From Bacteroidales bacterium (lineage in GTDB: Bacteria; Bacteroidota; Bacteroidia; Bacteroidales; F082): a stretch of 38,212 nt of DNA. A program made the translations under genes and the position numbers. The stretch covers positions 1 to 38,212 of the forward strand of contig JAEFAE010000026.1 of NCBI GenBank assembly GCA_016291135.1, read 5' to 3'. Below, piece after piece: positions 1 through 7,487 of the stretch. The first letter of the stretch is position 1; every line of letters starts with the position of its first letter. Below the pieces are notes generated by a model. That model searched no databases and had not been told where the DNA came from. It worked only from the letters and a program-made list of their open reading frames with translations.

Positions 1-71
1 CCGAACAGAGAAGTTAAGCCCGGCAGTGCCGATGATACTGCATCAACCTGTGGGAAAGTAGGTCGCCGCCC
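1..71 (+). rRNA. rrf: 5S ribosomal RNA, 3' part
   Basis: The window opens inside a 5S rRNA gene. The conserved segment gaacagagaagttaagccc and the closing part gggaaagtaggtcgccgcc are both present. The 5' half, including the strand that pairs with the 3' end, lies outside the window. The exact 3' end is estimated at about base 71 from the expected terminal helix. A strong terminator follows at once, so this is probably the end of an rRNA operon running on the plus strand. Confidence 0.93.
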
Positions 72-81
72 ACCCATACGG

Positions 82-120
82 GAAGCCCTCCGGGAAACCG
101 AGAGGGCTTCTTTCGTTTTT
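82..120 (+). terminator. Intrinsic terminator of the rRNA operon
   Basis: The arms gaagccctc (82-90) and gagggcttc (102-110) form a perfect 9-bp stem around an 11-base loop, followed by tttcgttttt. It lies about 10 bases after the 5S rRNA and points in the same direction, so it should end the rRNA transcript. Confidence 0.9.
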
Positions 121-192
121 AGCTCCGCGGGAACGCTTCCTGCGGAGTCTCTTTTTCGCGAGCGGGGGACCTCCCTGGGCACTACGCAACTC

Positions 193-263
193 CCTTCGGT
201 CCGTTGCTGAGGTGCCCGGAGGGCCTCCCGTCACGCTAAAACACCCCCTCGGGGGGTGGAGGG
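193..263. repeat. 71-bp direct repeat, copy 1
   Basis: This is the first of two 71-bp copies. The second starts 131 bases further on, and the copies differ at only a few positions (for example gaggg versus gatgg, and ctcgg versus ctccg). Each begins ccttcggtccgttgctgagg and ends with a C-run/G-run hairpin. It sits in the non-coding stretch between the 5S terminator and the 3' end of the helicase gene. No gene is visible in 121-398. Confidence 0.85.
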
Positions 264-291
264 GAACTCCGTATGGGTGTCCGGCGTGGGG

Positions 292-316
292 AATGGAATG
301 CAATGGAATGCAATGG
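292..316. repeat. Tandem decamer aatggaatgc, 2.5 units
   Basis: The unit aatggaatgc is repeated two and a half times between the two 71-bp repeat copies. It is a simple short tandem repeat with no coding signal. Its position between two direct repeats suggests slippage or a duplication joint, which is inference. Confidence 0.75.
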
Positions 317-323
317 AAACAAA

Positions 324-394
324 CCTTCGGTCCGTTGCTGAGGTGCCCGGATGGCCTCCCGTCACGCTAAAACACCCCCTCCGGGGGTGGAGGG
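324..394. repeat. 71-bp direct repeat, copy 2, with terminator-like hairpin
   Basis: This is the second copy of the 71-bp repeat. Its end holds the arms caccccc and gggggtg around a three-base loop. Read on the minus strand this hairpin is followed by TTTTAG and lies a few bases past the helicase stop codon at 399, so it can act as a weak intrinsic terminator for the long minus-strand operon. The hairpin is directly visible; the function is inferred. Confidence 0.8.
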
Positions 395-398
395 ATAC

Positions 399-1817
399 CT
401 ACTGTCTGAAAAAGTCTTCCTTGAAATTGACGAAATAGAGCGTCTCCTGCGCTCGGGTGAGTGCCGTGTAAAGCCATCGCAGGTCTTCTTTCTCCAACGT
501 GTCTTTCAGGTTGAATGCGGAATCGACGAACACTTGTTTCCACTGGCCGCCCTGGGTCTTGTGGCAGGTGAGTGCATAAGCGAACTTCACCTGCAAGGCA
601 TTGAACCAGGGGTTCTTTTTCATCTCCTTGTACCGTTCCTTCCGGTTGGGGATGTCCATGTAATCGGCCTCCACTGCCTGACGCAGCCGTGTCTGTTCCT
701 CTTCGGTGAGGGAGGCACTGTTGCTGTTGAGCGTGTCAAGCAGGATCTTGACGTCGAGATCGGGAGCGTCGGGGTAGTCGGGGAAATGCAGGGTCACCTC
801 GGCGAATCGAAAGCCGTACAGTTCCTCGTAGCGGCTGATCTTCTGAATCTCCGCGAGGTCGCCGTTGGCGATGAAGCTGAACTGCTGTTGGCCGTCCGCC
901 CAATAGTAGTTGTTCTTCACCACCATAAGCAGGTCGCCCGTGGCAATCTCTCCTTCGATGTTCAGGATCCGGCTTCGGATGGCCTGGTTGAAGAGGTTGG
1001 CGCGCTTGTTTGACTTGCAGACGATGACGGACTCGTAGCGTTGCTCGGCGTCGAAGGCCTGGAACAGGAGCTCCTCAAAACGTTCCGGCTGGATGATGTG
1101 GGTGTCGTCGAAGTGGAGGTCGAAAAAGGGCGGCGCATACTGCATTCGGTCTTCGAGCAAGAGTTGGCGCAAGTGGGTCGCGTTGCTGAGGATGCCCGAC
1201 TGCAAGGCCTGGCGTTTCACTTCGGTGAGTTCGTAGGTGGCGATGGTCAGGGGGAAGGCGCTTTTGAGGTAGTCCAAGTCGAGGGCCGGACTCTCGTCGC
1301 TGCCTACAGGCGGCAGCTGGGCGGTGTCGCCGATCAAAAGCAGTCGGCAGCGTTCTCCGCCGAAGACATAGCTGATCAGGTCGTCGAGCAGGCTGTGGGT
1401 GCCGAAGGCGTGTTCCTCGCCGATCATGGAGGCCTCGTCAACGATGAACACCGTGTCGTGGTGCTTGTTCTGACCCAAGACCATCCTGAGGCTCCCGTCG
1501 GGAAGGCTGGCCACCTGATAGATCTTCTTGTGTATGGTGGAGGCGTAACGCCGTGTGTAGCCGCTCATCACTTTGGCGGCGCGTCCGGTGGGTGCCATCA
1601 GCACATAGTCCATGCCTATCTGGGGCAGGGTCCGAACCAAGGTGGTTACCAAGGTGGTCTTGCCCGTACCGGCATAGCCGCGCAACAGGTAGGTGGGGTT
1701 GGGCTTGCTTGAGAGAAGAAAAGCCGCCAGGTGCCTCATCACCTCCGCCTGACCATCGGTGGGGGTGAAGCCGAAGGCATCGCGCAGCAGTCCGGTGAGT
1801 TCGGTTCGGTCCATCAT
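399..1817 (-). CDS. RecD/Dda-like ATP-dependent DNA helicase
   Basis: A 472-residue superfamily 1 helicase, expected to unwind DNA 5' to 3' during repair or recombination. Walker A is GYAGTGKTT at about residues 47-55 and Walker B is VFIVDEAS with Asp127/Glu128. A GDTAQLPPVG segment follows, and the C-terminal UvrD-like motif is YALTCHKTQG, then WLYTALTRAQETLYFV. It is much shorter than RecD of RecBCD and lacks nuclease motifs, so it looks like a stand-alone RecD2/Dda-type enzyme. The start at 1817 is chosen because it gives a TGATG overlap with the tamL stop; the frame stays open 22 codons further upstream, inside tamL. It is the last gene of the minus-strand run, with a repeat-borne hairpin just beyond its stop. 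Confidence 0.88.
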   Translation of the reverse strand: MMDRTELTGLLRDAFGFTPTDGQAEVMRHLAAFLLSSKPNPTYLLRGYAGTGKTTLVTTLVRTLPQIGMDYVLMAPTGRAAKVMSGYTRRYASTIHKKIYQVASLPDGSLRMVLGQNKHHDTVFIVDEASMIGEEHAFGTHSLLDDLISYVFGGERCRLLLIGDTAQLPPVGSDESPALDLDYLKSAFPLTIATYELTEVKRQALQSGILSNATHLRQLLLEDRMQYAPPFFDLHFDDTHIIQPERFEELLFQAFDAEQRYESVIVCKSNKRANLFNQAIRSRILNIEGEIATGDLLMVVKNNYYWADGQQQFSFIANGDLAEIQKISRYEELYGFRFAEVTLHFPDYPDAPDLDVKILLDTLNSNSASLTEEEQTRLRQAVEADYMDIPNRKERYKEMKKNPWFNALQVKFAYALTCHKTQGGQWKQVFVDSAFNLKDTLEKEDLRWLYTALTRAQETLYFVNFKEDFFRQ

Positions 1818-4165
1818 CAGAAGGGATAGCCGATGTTCAGCACAGGATGGAGGTCGAGGATTCCCATGGACTTCAGGTTCCAATGGTTGCCCTGCGAGTC
1901 GGGGTAGGGATAACGCAGCGGCATGGCGAGGTCGAGCCGGATGATCGCCACCTTGAAGTCGAAACGGGCGCCGATGCCTGCATCCAAGGCCAGCTGCTGG
2001 TAGAAGGTGTTGAAATGGAAGGCGCCTCCAGGCAGCAGGTCGTTGTCATGGTAGTTCCAGATGTTGCCGAGATCGGCAAACACGGCGCCATTGACCGAGC
2101 CGTAGATGGGGAAGCGGAATTCGGCGTTGCATTCCAGCTGGATGTCGCCGATGCGTTCGATGTTGGGCGTGTTTTGTGAAGGGACATAGGCCCCCGGTCC
2201 CAGCCTTCGATAGGTCCATCCTCTCATGCCGGTGGAGCCACCTGCATAGAAGCTTCGTTCAAAGGGCATGTCGTAGGAGTTGCCGTATGGGACACCGACA
2301 CCGACAAACTGACGGAAGACCAACAAAGAAGACTCTCCCATGCGCCAGTACTGCCTGAAATCGATATCGGCACGGAGGAACTGGGCGTAACGGATGCCGA
2401 GCAGCTCGTGGTGGTCGTCGTTTTGGGAGACCAGCTTGGTGTTGTTGAACAGCGAGAGCAATCCGCCGCTGGATTCGATGCTTCCGCGGAGATAGACATA
2501 GTGCCGAGGCTTGGTAAAGCTGTTCTGCGTGTTGTAGATGAAGGTGTATTTGCCGCCTAGGATCAGGTGGTTGGTGTATTGGTCCTTCAGACGTTGGTTG
2601 CTCTCCTGGTCCAGCAGCGCCTGGAACTCAGGCGAGGGGTTGACCTTGACGGAGTTGAGGTAGATCGGTGTCAGGATGAACTGAAGCCTGGGATTGGCCT
2701 TCCAGTCGTAGCCGAAGCTGCCCATGGTGATGTAACGCGAATAGGCGTAACGCACCTGCATGGAGCTGCCCAGCGAGAAGGTGGTCCGGGGCTGGTAGTC
2801 CCAGGCAAAGGTCTTGAGGGGGATGGGACTGAGGAACTTTGGGATGAAGAGGCTGGAGTTGAAGATCAGCTCCCCGGTGTTGAAGAGGTGTCTTCCCTCG
2901 TCGAGATCGTCCAGTTCGGCGATGTTTTGGGACTCAAGTCCGCCCTTGACGCTCACCTGAAGCACCTCGGCGCCATGGAAGATGTTCTTGTTGGTATAGG
3001 TGACACTGCCGCTGATGCCCAGGTCACCTCCTGTATTGGTGCCTTCGGTCTGCACCTTGAAGGCGCGCTGTTCCGCTTGCCGCATGTAGATGTTGCAATT
3101 CAGCAGGTAGAGCGAGTCGTGGCTGGGCACGGTGTCGAATTCGATGCTGGTGTTGCCGATGATCCTCAGGTTGGAGAGGGCACTGTAGGTCTGCGACACT
3201 TGACGGAGCCTATACGGTTGACCCTCAATGACTTGAATCATCTGGCTAAAGGTGCTGGGACGGATGCGGGGCTTCTCGTGATAGTAGAAATGCAGGGTGT
3301 TCGGGATGTCGCGGTATCCGGTGGTGAGGGAGAGGCTGGTGGAGTCGATGGGTGGCAGGCTGCCCAAGATGGGACTGTGGTTGGGGTAGATGTTGATCCG
3401 GTTGATGGTGTAGCGTCGATGGGGATGGGTCTTCCCGCTTTCGCGATCCACGGCATCAGCTACCTTCATGGTGATCTCCAAGGTGTGGTCGTTGAAGCTG
3501 CTGTCCACCTCGTAGGTGATGGATTCCTTGGTGAAGAAGTAGTATCCCGCGTTGCGCATGTATTCTGTGATGAAGGTGCGCTGCTCGTCGAGGGTGTAGG
3601 AGTTGTAGATCTGGCCCACTTGCGCAGGGAAGCGAGGCTCCAGTCGCATCAGATGAGGCGCTAGGACGGTGTCTTCGATATCATAGTTGATTTTTCGGAT
3701 CCGGTACGGCTCGGTAGCTTGGATGGTATAGGTGGCGCGTATCAAGTGGCGTCGCATCCGGCTGACTCGCTTGGCTTGGGTGGTGACCTTGGAGTGGAAA
3801 TAGCCTCGGTTGTTGAGATATTGCTCGATCTGCCGGGCAGAATTGGCGGTGGCGTTGGGGTCGTAGTATTCGGGCTGCTTTCCCAGATGATGGTTGATCC
3901 ACTTGGCGAAACCGCTTTGCTTGTGTTCGGTGATGTAATAGAACCAAAGCGGCACTCGGAAGGGGAACTGGGTCCGCACGGGCTTCTGTTGGATGTAGCC
4001 GCTGACGTCCGATTTCTTGAAGTCCACCGGGCCGTTCTTGATGACGACCTTGTTTTTGTTCAGCAGATAGGATCCCTCCGGGACGAAACGCCGGATGGTT
4101 GTGCAGGACGACAGTAGGACCGCTGCCAGACAAACCAGGACGATATGGAGGATGCTTTTCCGCAC
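1817..4165 (-). CDS. tamL: TamL-type lipidated BamA/TamA family outer-membrane protein
   Basis: A 782-residue outer-membrane assembly factor of the Omp85 superfamily. The N-terminus is a lipoprotein signal with lipobox LLSSC (Cys21), the feature that separates Bacteroidota TamL from ordinary TamA. POTRA-like alternating segments follow to about residue 380, then a C-terminal 'surface antigen' barrel with the typical FYAGGSTGMRGW motif, AVFADLGNIW and a terminal aromatic residue (GYPF). Family knowledge places it in insertion of proteins or lipids into the outer membrane together with TamB. No tamB lies in this window. It follows folC by 36 bases, where a -7-like promoter element is visible, and overlaps the helicase start by one base. 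Confidence 0.88.
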   Translation of the reverse strand: MRKSILHIVLVCLAAVLLSSCTTIRRFVPEGSYLLNKNKVVIKNGPVDFKKSDVSGYIQQKPVRTQFPFRVPLWFYYITEHKQSGFAKWINHHLGKQPEYYDPNATANSARQIEQYLNNRGYFHSKVTTQAKRVSRMRRHLIRATYTIQATEPYRIRKINYDIEDTVLAPHLMRLEPRFPAQVGQIYNSYTLDEQRTFITEYMRNAGYYFFTKESITYEVDSSFNDHTLEITMKVADAVDRESGKTHPHRRYTINRINIYPNHSPILGSLPPIDSTSLSLTTGYRDIPNTLHFYYHEKPRIRPSTFSQMIQVIEGQPYRLRQVSQTYSALSNLRIIGNTSIEFDTVPSHDSLYLLNCNIYMRQAEQRAFKVQTEGTNTGGDLGISGSVTYTNKNIFHGAEVLQVSVKGGLESQNIAELDDLDEGRHLFNTGELIFNSSLFIPKFLSPIPLKTFAWDYQPRTTFSLGSSMQVRYAYSRYITMGSFGYDWKANPRLQFILTPIYLNSVKVNPSPEFQALLDQESNQRLKDQYTNHLILGGKYTFIYNTQNSFTKPRHYVYLRGSIESSGGLLSLFNNTKLVSQNDDHHELLGIRYAQFLRADIDFRQYWRMGESSLLVFRQFVGVGVPYGNSYDMPFERSFYAGGSTGMRGWTYRRLGPGAYVPSQNTPNIERIGDIQLECNAEFRFPIYGSVNGAVFADLGNIWNYHDNDLLPGGAFHFNTFYQQLALDAGIGARFDFKVAIIRLDLAMPLRYPYPDSQGNHWNLKSMGILDLHPVLNIGYPF

Positions 4166-4185
4166 GAGGAGATGCTTTGGTCTGG

Positions 4186-4193
4186 CAAAAGTA
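4186..4193 (-). promoter_or_regulatory. Possible -7 promoter element before tamL
   Basis: The minus strand reads TACTTTTG, which fits the Bacteroidota -7 consensus TAnnTTTG. It lies 20 bases before the tamL start, in the only gap between folC and tamL. No well-spaced TTG -33 element was found, so the call is tentative. It would allow tamL and the helicase to be transcribed apart from the upstream genes. Confidence 0.4.
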
Positions 4194-4201
4194 ATAAAAA
4201 A

Positions 4202-5488
4202 TCAGACAACTTCTGCGACAATGAAGTTGGATCCGCCCACAAAGACCACATCGTCGAAATGGGCGGCGTTGACGGCCGATTGGTAGGCATCCCGTACCGA
4301 GTCATAGACCTTGCCTCTCAAGCCGAGGTCGAAGGCTTTCTGTGCCAGGATGTTGGCATCCAGCCCACGTGGGATGTCGGCTTTGCAGAAGTAGTATTCA
4401 CAATGGTGTGGGAGCAGCTGGAGCACGTGGTCGATGTCCTTGTCGTTGACCATGCCGAGGACGAAGTGCAGCTTGTTGTAGCTCATCTCGGCCAGCTGGA
4501 GGACGACTTCGCGGATGCCGTCGACGTTGTGGCCCGTGTCGGCGATGGTGAGGGGGTCGTCGTTGAGGATCTGCCACCGACCCATCAGGTGGGTGTTGCG
4601 GATTACATTGGCGATGCCGTCGCGGATGGCGTCGTCGTCAAGTTGGAACGGCTTGCGTAGCAGGTCAACGGCGCACATCACGGTGGTGAGGTTCTTGCGC
4701 TGGTAGTTGCCCATGAGTGGGAGGGAACAGGCTTCCAGGTAGAGCTCGCTGTCCTTCCATACATCGTATTGCTGCATGCGATGGGATTCGATGTGGATCT
4801 TGTCGCAATCGAAGCGTTGGTCCGCAAAGAAGATGGGGCTGTGGTGCGCCTCGGCCGTTTCGATGAACACCGGCTGGGTCTCGGGCTGGGTCTCGCCGAT
4901 GACGACGGGGACGCCATCCTTGATGATGCCTGCCTTCTCGTGGGCGATCTTCTCCAACGTGTCGCCGAGATACTGGACGTGGTCGAGGCCGATGTTGGTG
5001 ATGACGCTAAGCTCCGGGGTGATGAGGTTGGTGGAGTCGAGCCGTCCGCCCATGCCCACCTCGACGATGGCGATGTCGACTTTTTCGCTGGCGAAGTAGT
5101 CGAAGGCCATGCCGACGGTCATCTCGAAAAACGAGAGCCCCATGGTCTCGAACTGCGACCGATAGGCTTCGATGAAGGCGGTGACCCGGTCTTCGGGGAT
5201 CATCGTGCCGTTGATGCGGATACGCTCCCTGAAGTCGCGCAGGTGGGGCGAGGTGTAGAGTCCCGTCTTGTAACCCGCCTCCTGGAAGATGGAGGCCAGC
5301 ATGTGGGAGGTGGATCCCTTGCCGTTGGTGCCGGCCACATGGACCGACTTGAAGTCGTTTTGCGGGTTGCCCAGCAGGTCGAGCAGGGCGATGGTATTGT
5401 TGAGGTCGGCCTTGTAAGCGGCAGCGCCGATGCGTTGGTACATCGGCAGCTGGCTGAACATCCAATCGAGGGTTTCCTGGTAGTTCAT
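4202..5488 (-). CDS. folC: Bifunctional folylpolyglutamate/dihydrofolate synthase
   Basis: A 428-residue Mur-ligase-type enzyme that adds glutamate to folates in the cytoplasm and may also make dihydrofolate from dihydropteroate. The N-terminal ATP site is HVAGTNGKGSTSHML (P-loop at about residues 53-60). LYTSPHLRDFRERIRING, VEVGMGGRLDSTN, TNIGLDHVQYLG and the C-terminal DTGHNVDGIR are family signatures. The start MNYQETLDW at 5488 is preferred. The frame is open back to 5755, but that extension lies inside tonB and has no family similarity. It follows tonB by 19 bases, an exbBD-tonB-folC order that I recall from other Bacteroidota. Confidence 0.94.
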   Translation of the reverse strand: MNYQETLDWMFSQLPMYQRIGAAAYKADLNNTIALLDLLGNPQNDFKSVHVAGTNGKGSTSHMLASIFQEAGYKTGLYTSPHLRDFRERIRINGTMIPEDRVTAFIEAYRSQFETMGLSFFEMTVGMAFDYFASEKVDIAIVEVGMGGRLDSTNLITPELSVITNIGLDHVQYLGDTLEKIAHEKAGIIKDGVPVVIGETQPETQPVFIETAEAHHSPIFFADQRFDCDKIHIESHRMQQYDVWKDSELYLEACSLPLMGNYQRKNLTTVMCAVDLLRKPFQLDDDAIRDGIANVIRNTHLMGRWQILNDDPLTIADTGHNVDGIREVVLQLAEMSYNKLHFVLGMVNDKDIDHVLQLLPHHCEYYFCKADIPRGLDANILAQKAFDLGLRGKVYDSVRDAYQSAVNAAHFDDVVFVGGSNFIVAEVV

Positions 5489-5507
5489 CGTGATGGTATG
5501 ATAACGG

Positions 5508-6302
5508 TTATCGGTTCTGTACGAAAGTGTAGGTGATGCTGCCCTTCTGTTCCTCGGGGGCGGTAGGGTCGGGGCTGAACTTGGAGCGGCGTGCAGCTTC
5601 GAGGGCCATGTCATGCATCTCCTTGTTGGTGACGTCGGTGCCTTTGGCGATCTCGGCGCGCACGACGTTGCCTTCGCGGTCCACCCAGATGGCCACCACG
5701 ACGTGGCCTTCCTCTGGGAAGTCGGTGGAGGGACGTTGCAGCGACTTGGCGCCACGTCCGCCCAGGCTGTAGCCCGGTCCGTTGCCTTGGCCTCCCTGTC
5801 CGTCGTATTTCTTGACGTCTTTCATGCCGTTGGGGTTGCCTTGGTCGCCGGGTTGTCCGGTGATGCCTTCCGAGCCGCCGTCCTGCGATTTGTTGGGGCC
5901 TTTGAAGAGGGCCCGTTGGTTGACGGTGGGTTTGGGCGTCTCGACGGGAGGCTCGGGTTGCTTCTCCGGTTTGGTCTCCGGTTGTTTCTTGGGCTTCTCC
6001 TCCTTCACCTTGGCGATGGCAGGCACCTCTTCGGTGTCTTGCGTCACGAGTTCTTCCTTGCCTTTGTCGGCGTCTTCCTCCCGGGGAGGTTCCGGGGTGG
6101 CAGGTTCGGGGATGGCGGGCTGGTCGGGCTGGACCATTCCCATGCCCTGGTTGTACAGGCCGAGATCCACTTCCACGCCCTCTTCGCCGGGCAGCGGCAG
6201 TGGGGTGCGGAAGGCCATCAGGAAGAGCACCAGCAGGACGAGGGCGTGGACCAGCAAGGTGCCGATGGCGGCGATGGTTCTATTTTTCTTCTCGTTGCTC
6301 AT
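5508..6302 (-). CDS. tonB: TonB-family energy transducer
   Basis: A 264-residue inner-membrane protein that passes energy from ExbB/ExbD to outer-membrane receptors. One N-terminal membrane segment (about residues 9-29) is followed by a Pro/Glu/Lys-rich periplasmic linker (about 55-125) and then a Gly/Gln/Asn-rich stretch (about 140-185). The C-terminal TonB domain has HVVVAIWVDREGNVV and ends ITYTFVQNR. The start overlaps the exbD stop by ATGA (6299-6302), which indicates translational coupling. The sequence alone cannot tell whether the client is a SusC-type transporter or a Tol-like cell-division function. Confidence 0.9.
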   Translation of the reverse strand: MSNEKKNRTIAAIGTLLVHALVLLVLFLMAFRTPLPLPGEEGVEVDLGLYNQGMGMVQPDQPAIPEPATPEPPREEDADKGKEELVTQDTEEVPAIAKVKEEKPKKQPETKPEKQPEPPVETPKPTVNQRALFKGPNKSQDGGSEGITGQPGDQGNPNGMKDVKKYDGQGGQGNGPGYSLGGRGAKSLQRPSTDFPEEGHVVVAIWVDREGNVVRAEIAKGTDVTNKEMHDMALEAARRSKFSPDPTAPEEQKGSITYTFVQNR

Positions 6303-6712
6303 TTTTTGGGTGCGGTGGCCAGAATCACCTTGTGGTTTTGCTGGTTGGCGTTGTTGATTTCGTTGACGGCGTCGATGACGTTGACCACATACTGCACCGG
6401 AACCGACTTGTCGGAGCGCAACACGATGGTGGCGTCGGATTCGCCTGCGATGCGTGCACTGAGGCTGCCGGCCAGCTCCTCGTCGGTGACGGGGGTCTCT
6501 TCGACGTAATATTGATAGAGGTCGTTGATATATACGGTGACGGTCTGCTTGGCCATGGTCTTGCTGCTGCTCGAAGGCAGGAGCAGCTTGATGGCGTTGG
6601 GAGCCACCAAGGTGGAGGTCAGCATGAAGAAGATCAAGAGCAGGAACACCAGGTCGGACATCGACGAGGTGTTGAAGCTCACACCGATCTTGTTTCTTGT
6701 CTTGATAGCCAT
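6299..6712 (-). CDS. exbD: ExbD/TolR-family proton-channel subunit
   Basis: A 137-residue biopolymer transport protein. A single N-terminal membrane helix carries the conserved aspartate of the family (Asp20 in MSDLVFLLLIFF), which takes part in proton translocation. A periplasmic domain follows, with IVLRSDKSVPVQYVVNVIDAV. It lies 12 bases after exbB and overlaps tonB by four bases. ExbB, ExbD and TonB thus form one unit. Confidence 0.92.
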   Translation of the reverse strand: MAIKTRNKIGVSFNTSSMSDLVFLLLIFFMLTSTLVAPNAIKLLLPSSSSKTMAKQTVTVYINDLYQYYVEETPVTDEELAGSLSARIAGESDATIVLRSDKSVPVQYVVNVIDAVNEINNANQQNHKVILATAPKK

Positions 6713-6724
6713 GATGCGAAAAGA

Positions 6725-7426
6725 TTAAGCGGGTTCGTTGAGGACGTCCATGAATTCAGTGGTCTTGGCCTCAAGGAGGTTGACGACATCCTGGATGCGG
6801 GCCACGATGATGGTGTAGAAGATGTAGGCGATGATGCCCACGATGAGGCCGCCCACGGTGGTGACCATAGCCTCGTAGATGCCCGACGACAGCAACTCGA
6901 TGTCGATGTTGTTGCCGGCCATGGACATGTTGTAGAACGCACGGATCATGCCGGTGACGGTACCCAGGAAACCGATCATGGGCGCGGCGCTGGCGATCAT
7001 GGAGAGGATGTTGACCCCTTTCTCGAGCTTGCCGACTTCGATGTTGCCCACGTTCTCGACGGCCGTGTTGATGTCGTTGAGGGGACGGCCGATGCGGGAA
7101 AGGCCTTTCTCGATCATCCGGGCGATGGGGGTGTCGCTGCCGTGGCAAAGGGCACGGGCACTGTCAATCTTGCCGTCTTTCATGTATTCGCGGATGCGTT
7201 CCATGAAGCTCTTTTCGATCTGGGTGGCGCGTTTGACGACGATGAAGCGTTCGATGAAAATGTACACGGCGATGACGGAGAGCACGGCCAGCACGAGCAT
7301 GATCCATCCGCCTTTCATGGCCAGGTCGAGGATGGAGAGTTTGATTTCGGTGGGCTGGGCGACGGCTTCGGCGGGAAGGGCCTGGGCCACGGCGCCGTTG
7401 GTGAGGCTTTGTAGGAGAAGAGACAT
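6725..7426 (-). CDS. exbB: ExbB/TolQ/MotA-family proton-channel protein
   Basis: A 233-residue inner-membrane protein with three hydrophobic segments: about residues 35-57, 135-155 and 180-200. The family core PMIGFLGTVTGMIRAF is present and a second core segment, VTTVGGLIVGIIAY, follows. It forms the pentameric channel around ExbD. It is the first gene after a 61-base gap behind anmK that contains a plausible promoter, so exbB-exbD-tonB-folC probably has its own start of transcription. Confidence 0.92.
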   Translation of the reverse strand: MSLLLQSLTNGAVAQALPAEAVAQPTEIKLSILDLAMKGGWIMLVLAVLSVIAVYIFIERFIVVKRATQIEKSFMERIREYMKDGKIDSARALCHGSDTPIARMIEKGLSRIGRPLNDINTAVENVGNIEVGKLEKGVNILSMIASAAPMIGFLGTVTGMIRAFYNMSMAGNNIDIELLSSGIYEAMVTTVGGLIVGIIAYIFYTIIVARIQDVVNLLEAKTTEFMDVLNEPA

Positions 7427-7453
7427 ATTCGTTGTGTGTTGTTTAAAGATTCA

Positions 7454-7486
7454 CAAAAGATAACATAATAACCAAAATGATGCCAA
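7454..7486 (-). promoter_or_regulatory. Possible promoter of exbB-exbD-tonB-folC
   Basis: On the minus strand a TTG (7486-7484) is followed after 21 bases by TATCTTTTG (7462-7454). The second element differs from TAnnTTTG by one inserted base. It lies in the 61-base anmK-exbB gap, about 28 bases before the exbB start. The match is imperfect, so confidence is low. Confidence 0.35.
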
Positions 7487-7487
7487 A

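Noticed and set aside
43..303. Small open frames around the 5S terminator and repeats
   Set aside because: They cross the rRNA terminator and the direct repeats, and have no promoter or recognisable product.
193..394. CRISPR array
   Set aside because: There are only two repeats, of 71 bp each, with a single 60-base interval made partly of a microsatellite. No cas genes are present.
2567..3664. A 365-codon plus-strand open frame opposite tamL
   Set aside because: No motif and a skewed composition; tamL on the minus strand is well supported by lipobox and barrel motifs.
5489..5755. N-terminal extension of folC into tonB
   Set aside because: The extension has a Ser/Thr/Pro-rich out-of-frame composition and lies fully inside tonB; the FolC family begins at the MNYQETLDW start.
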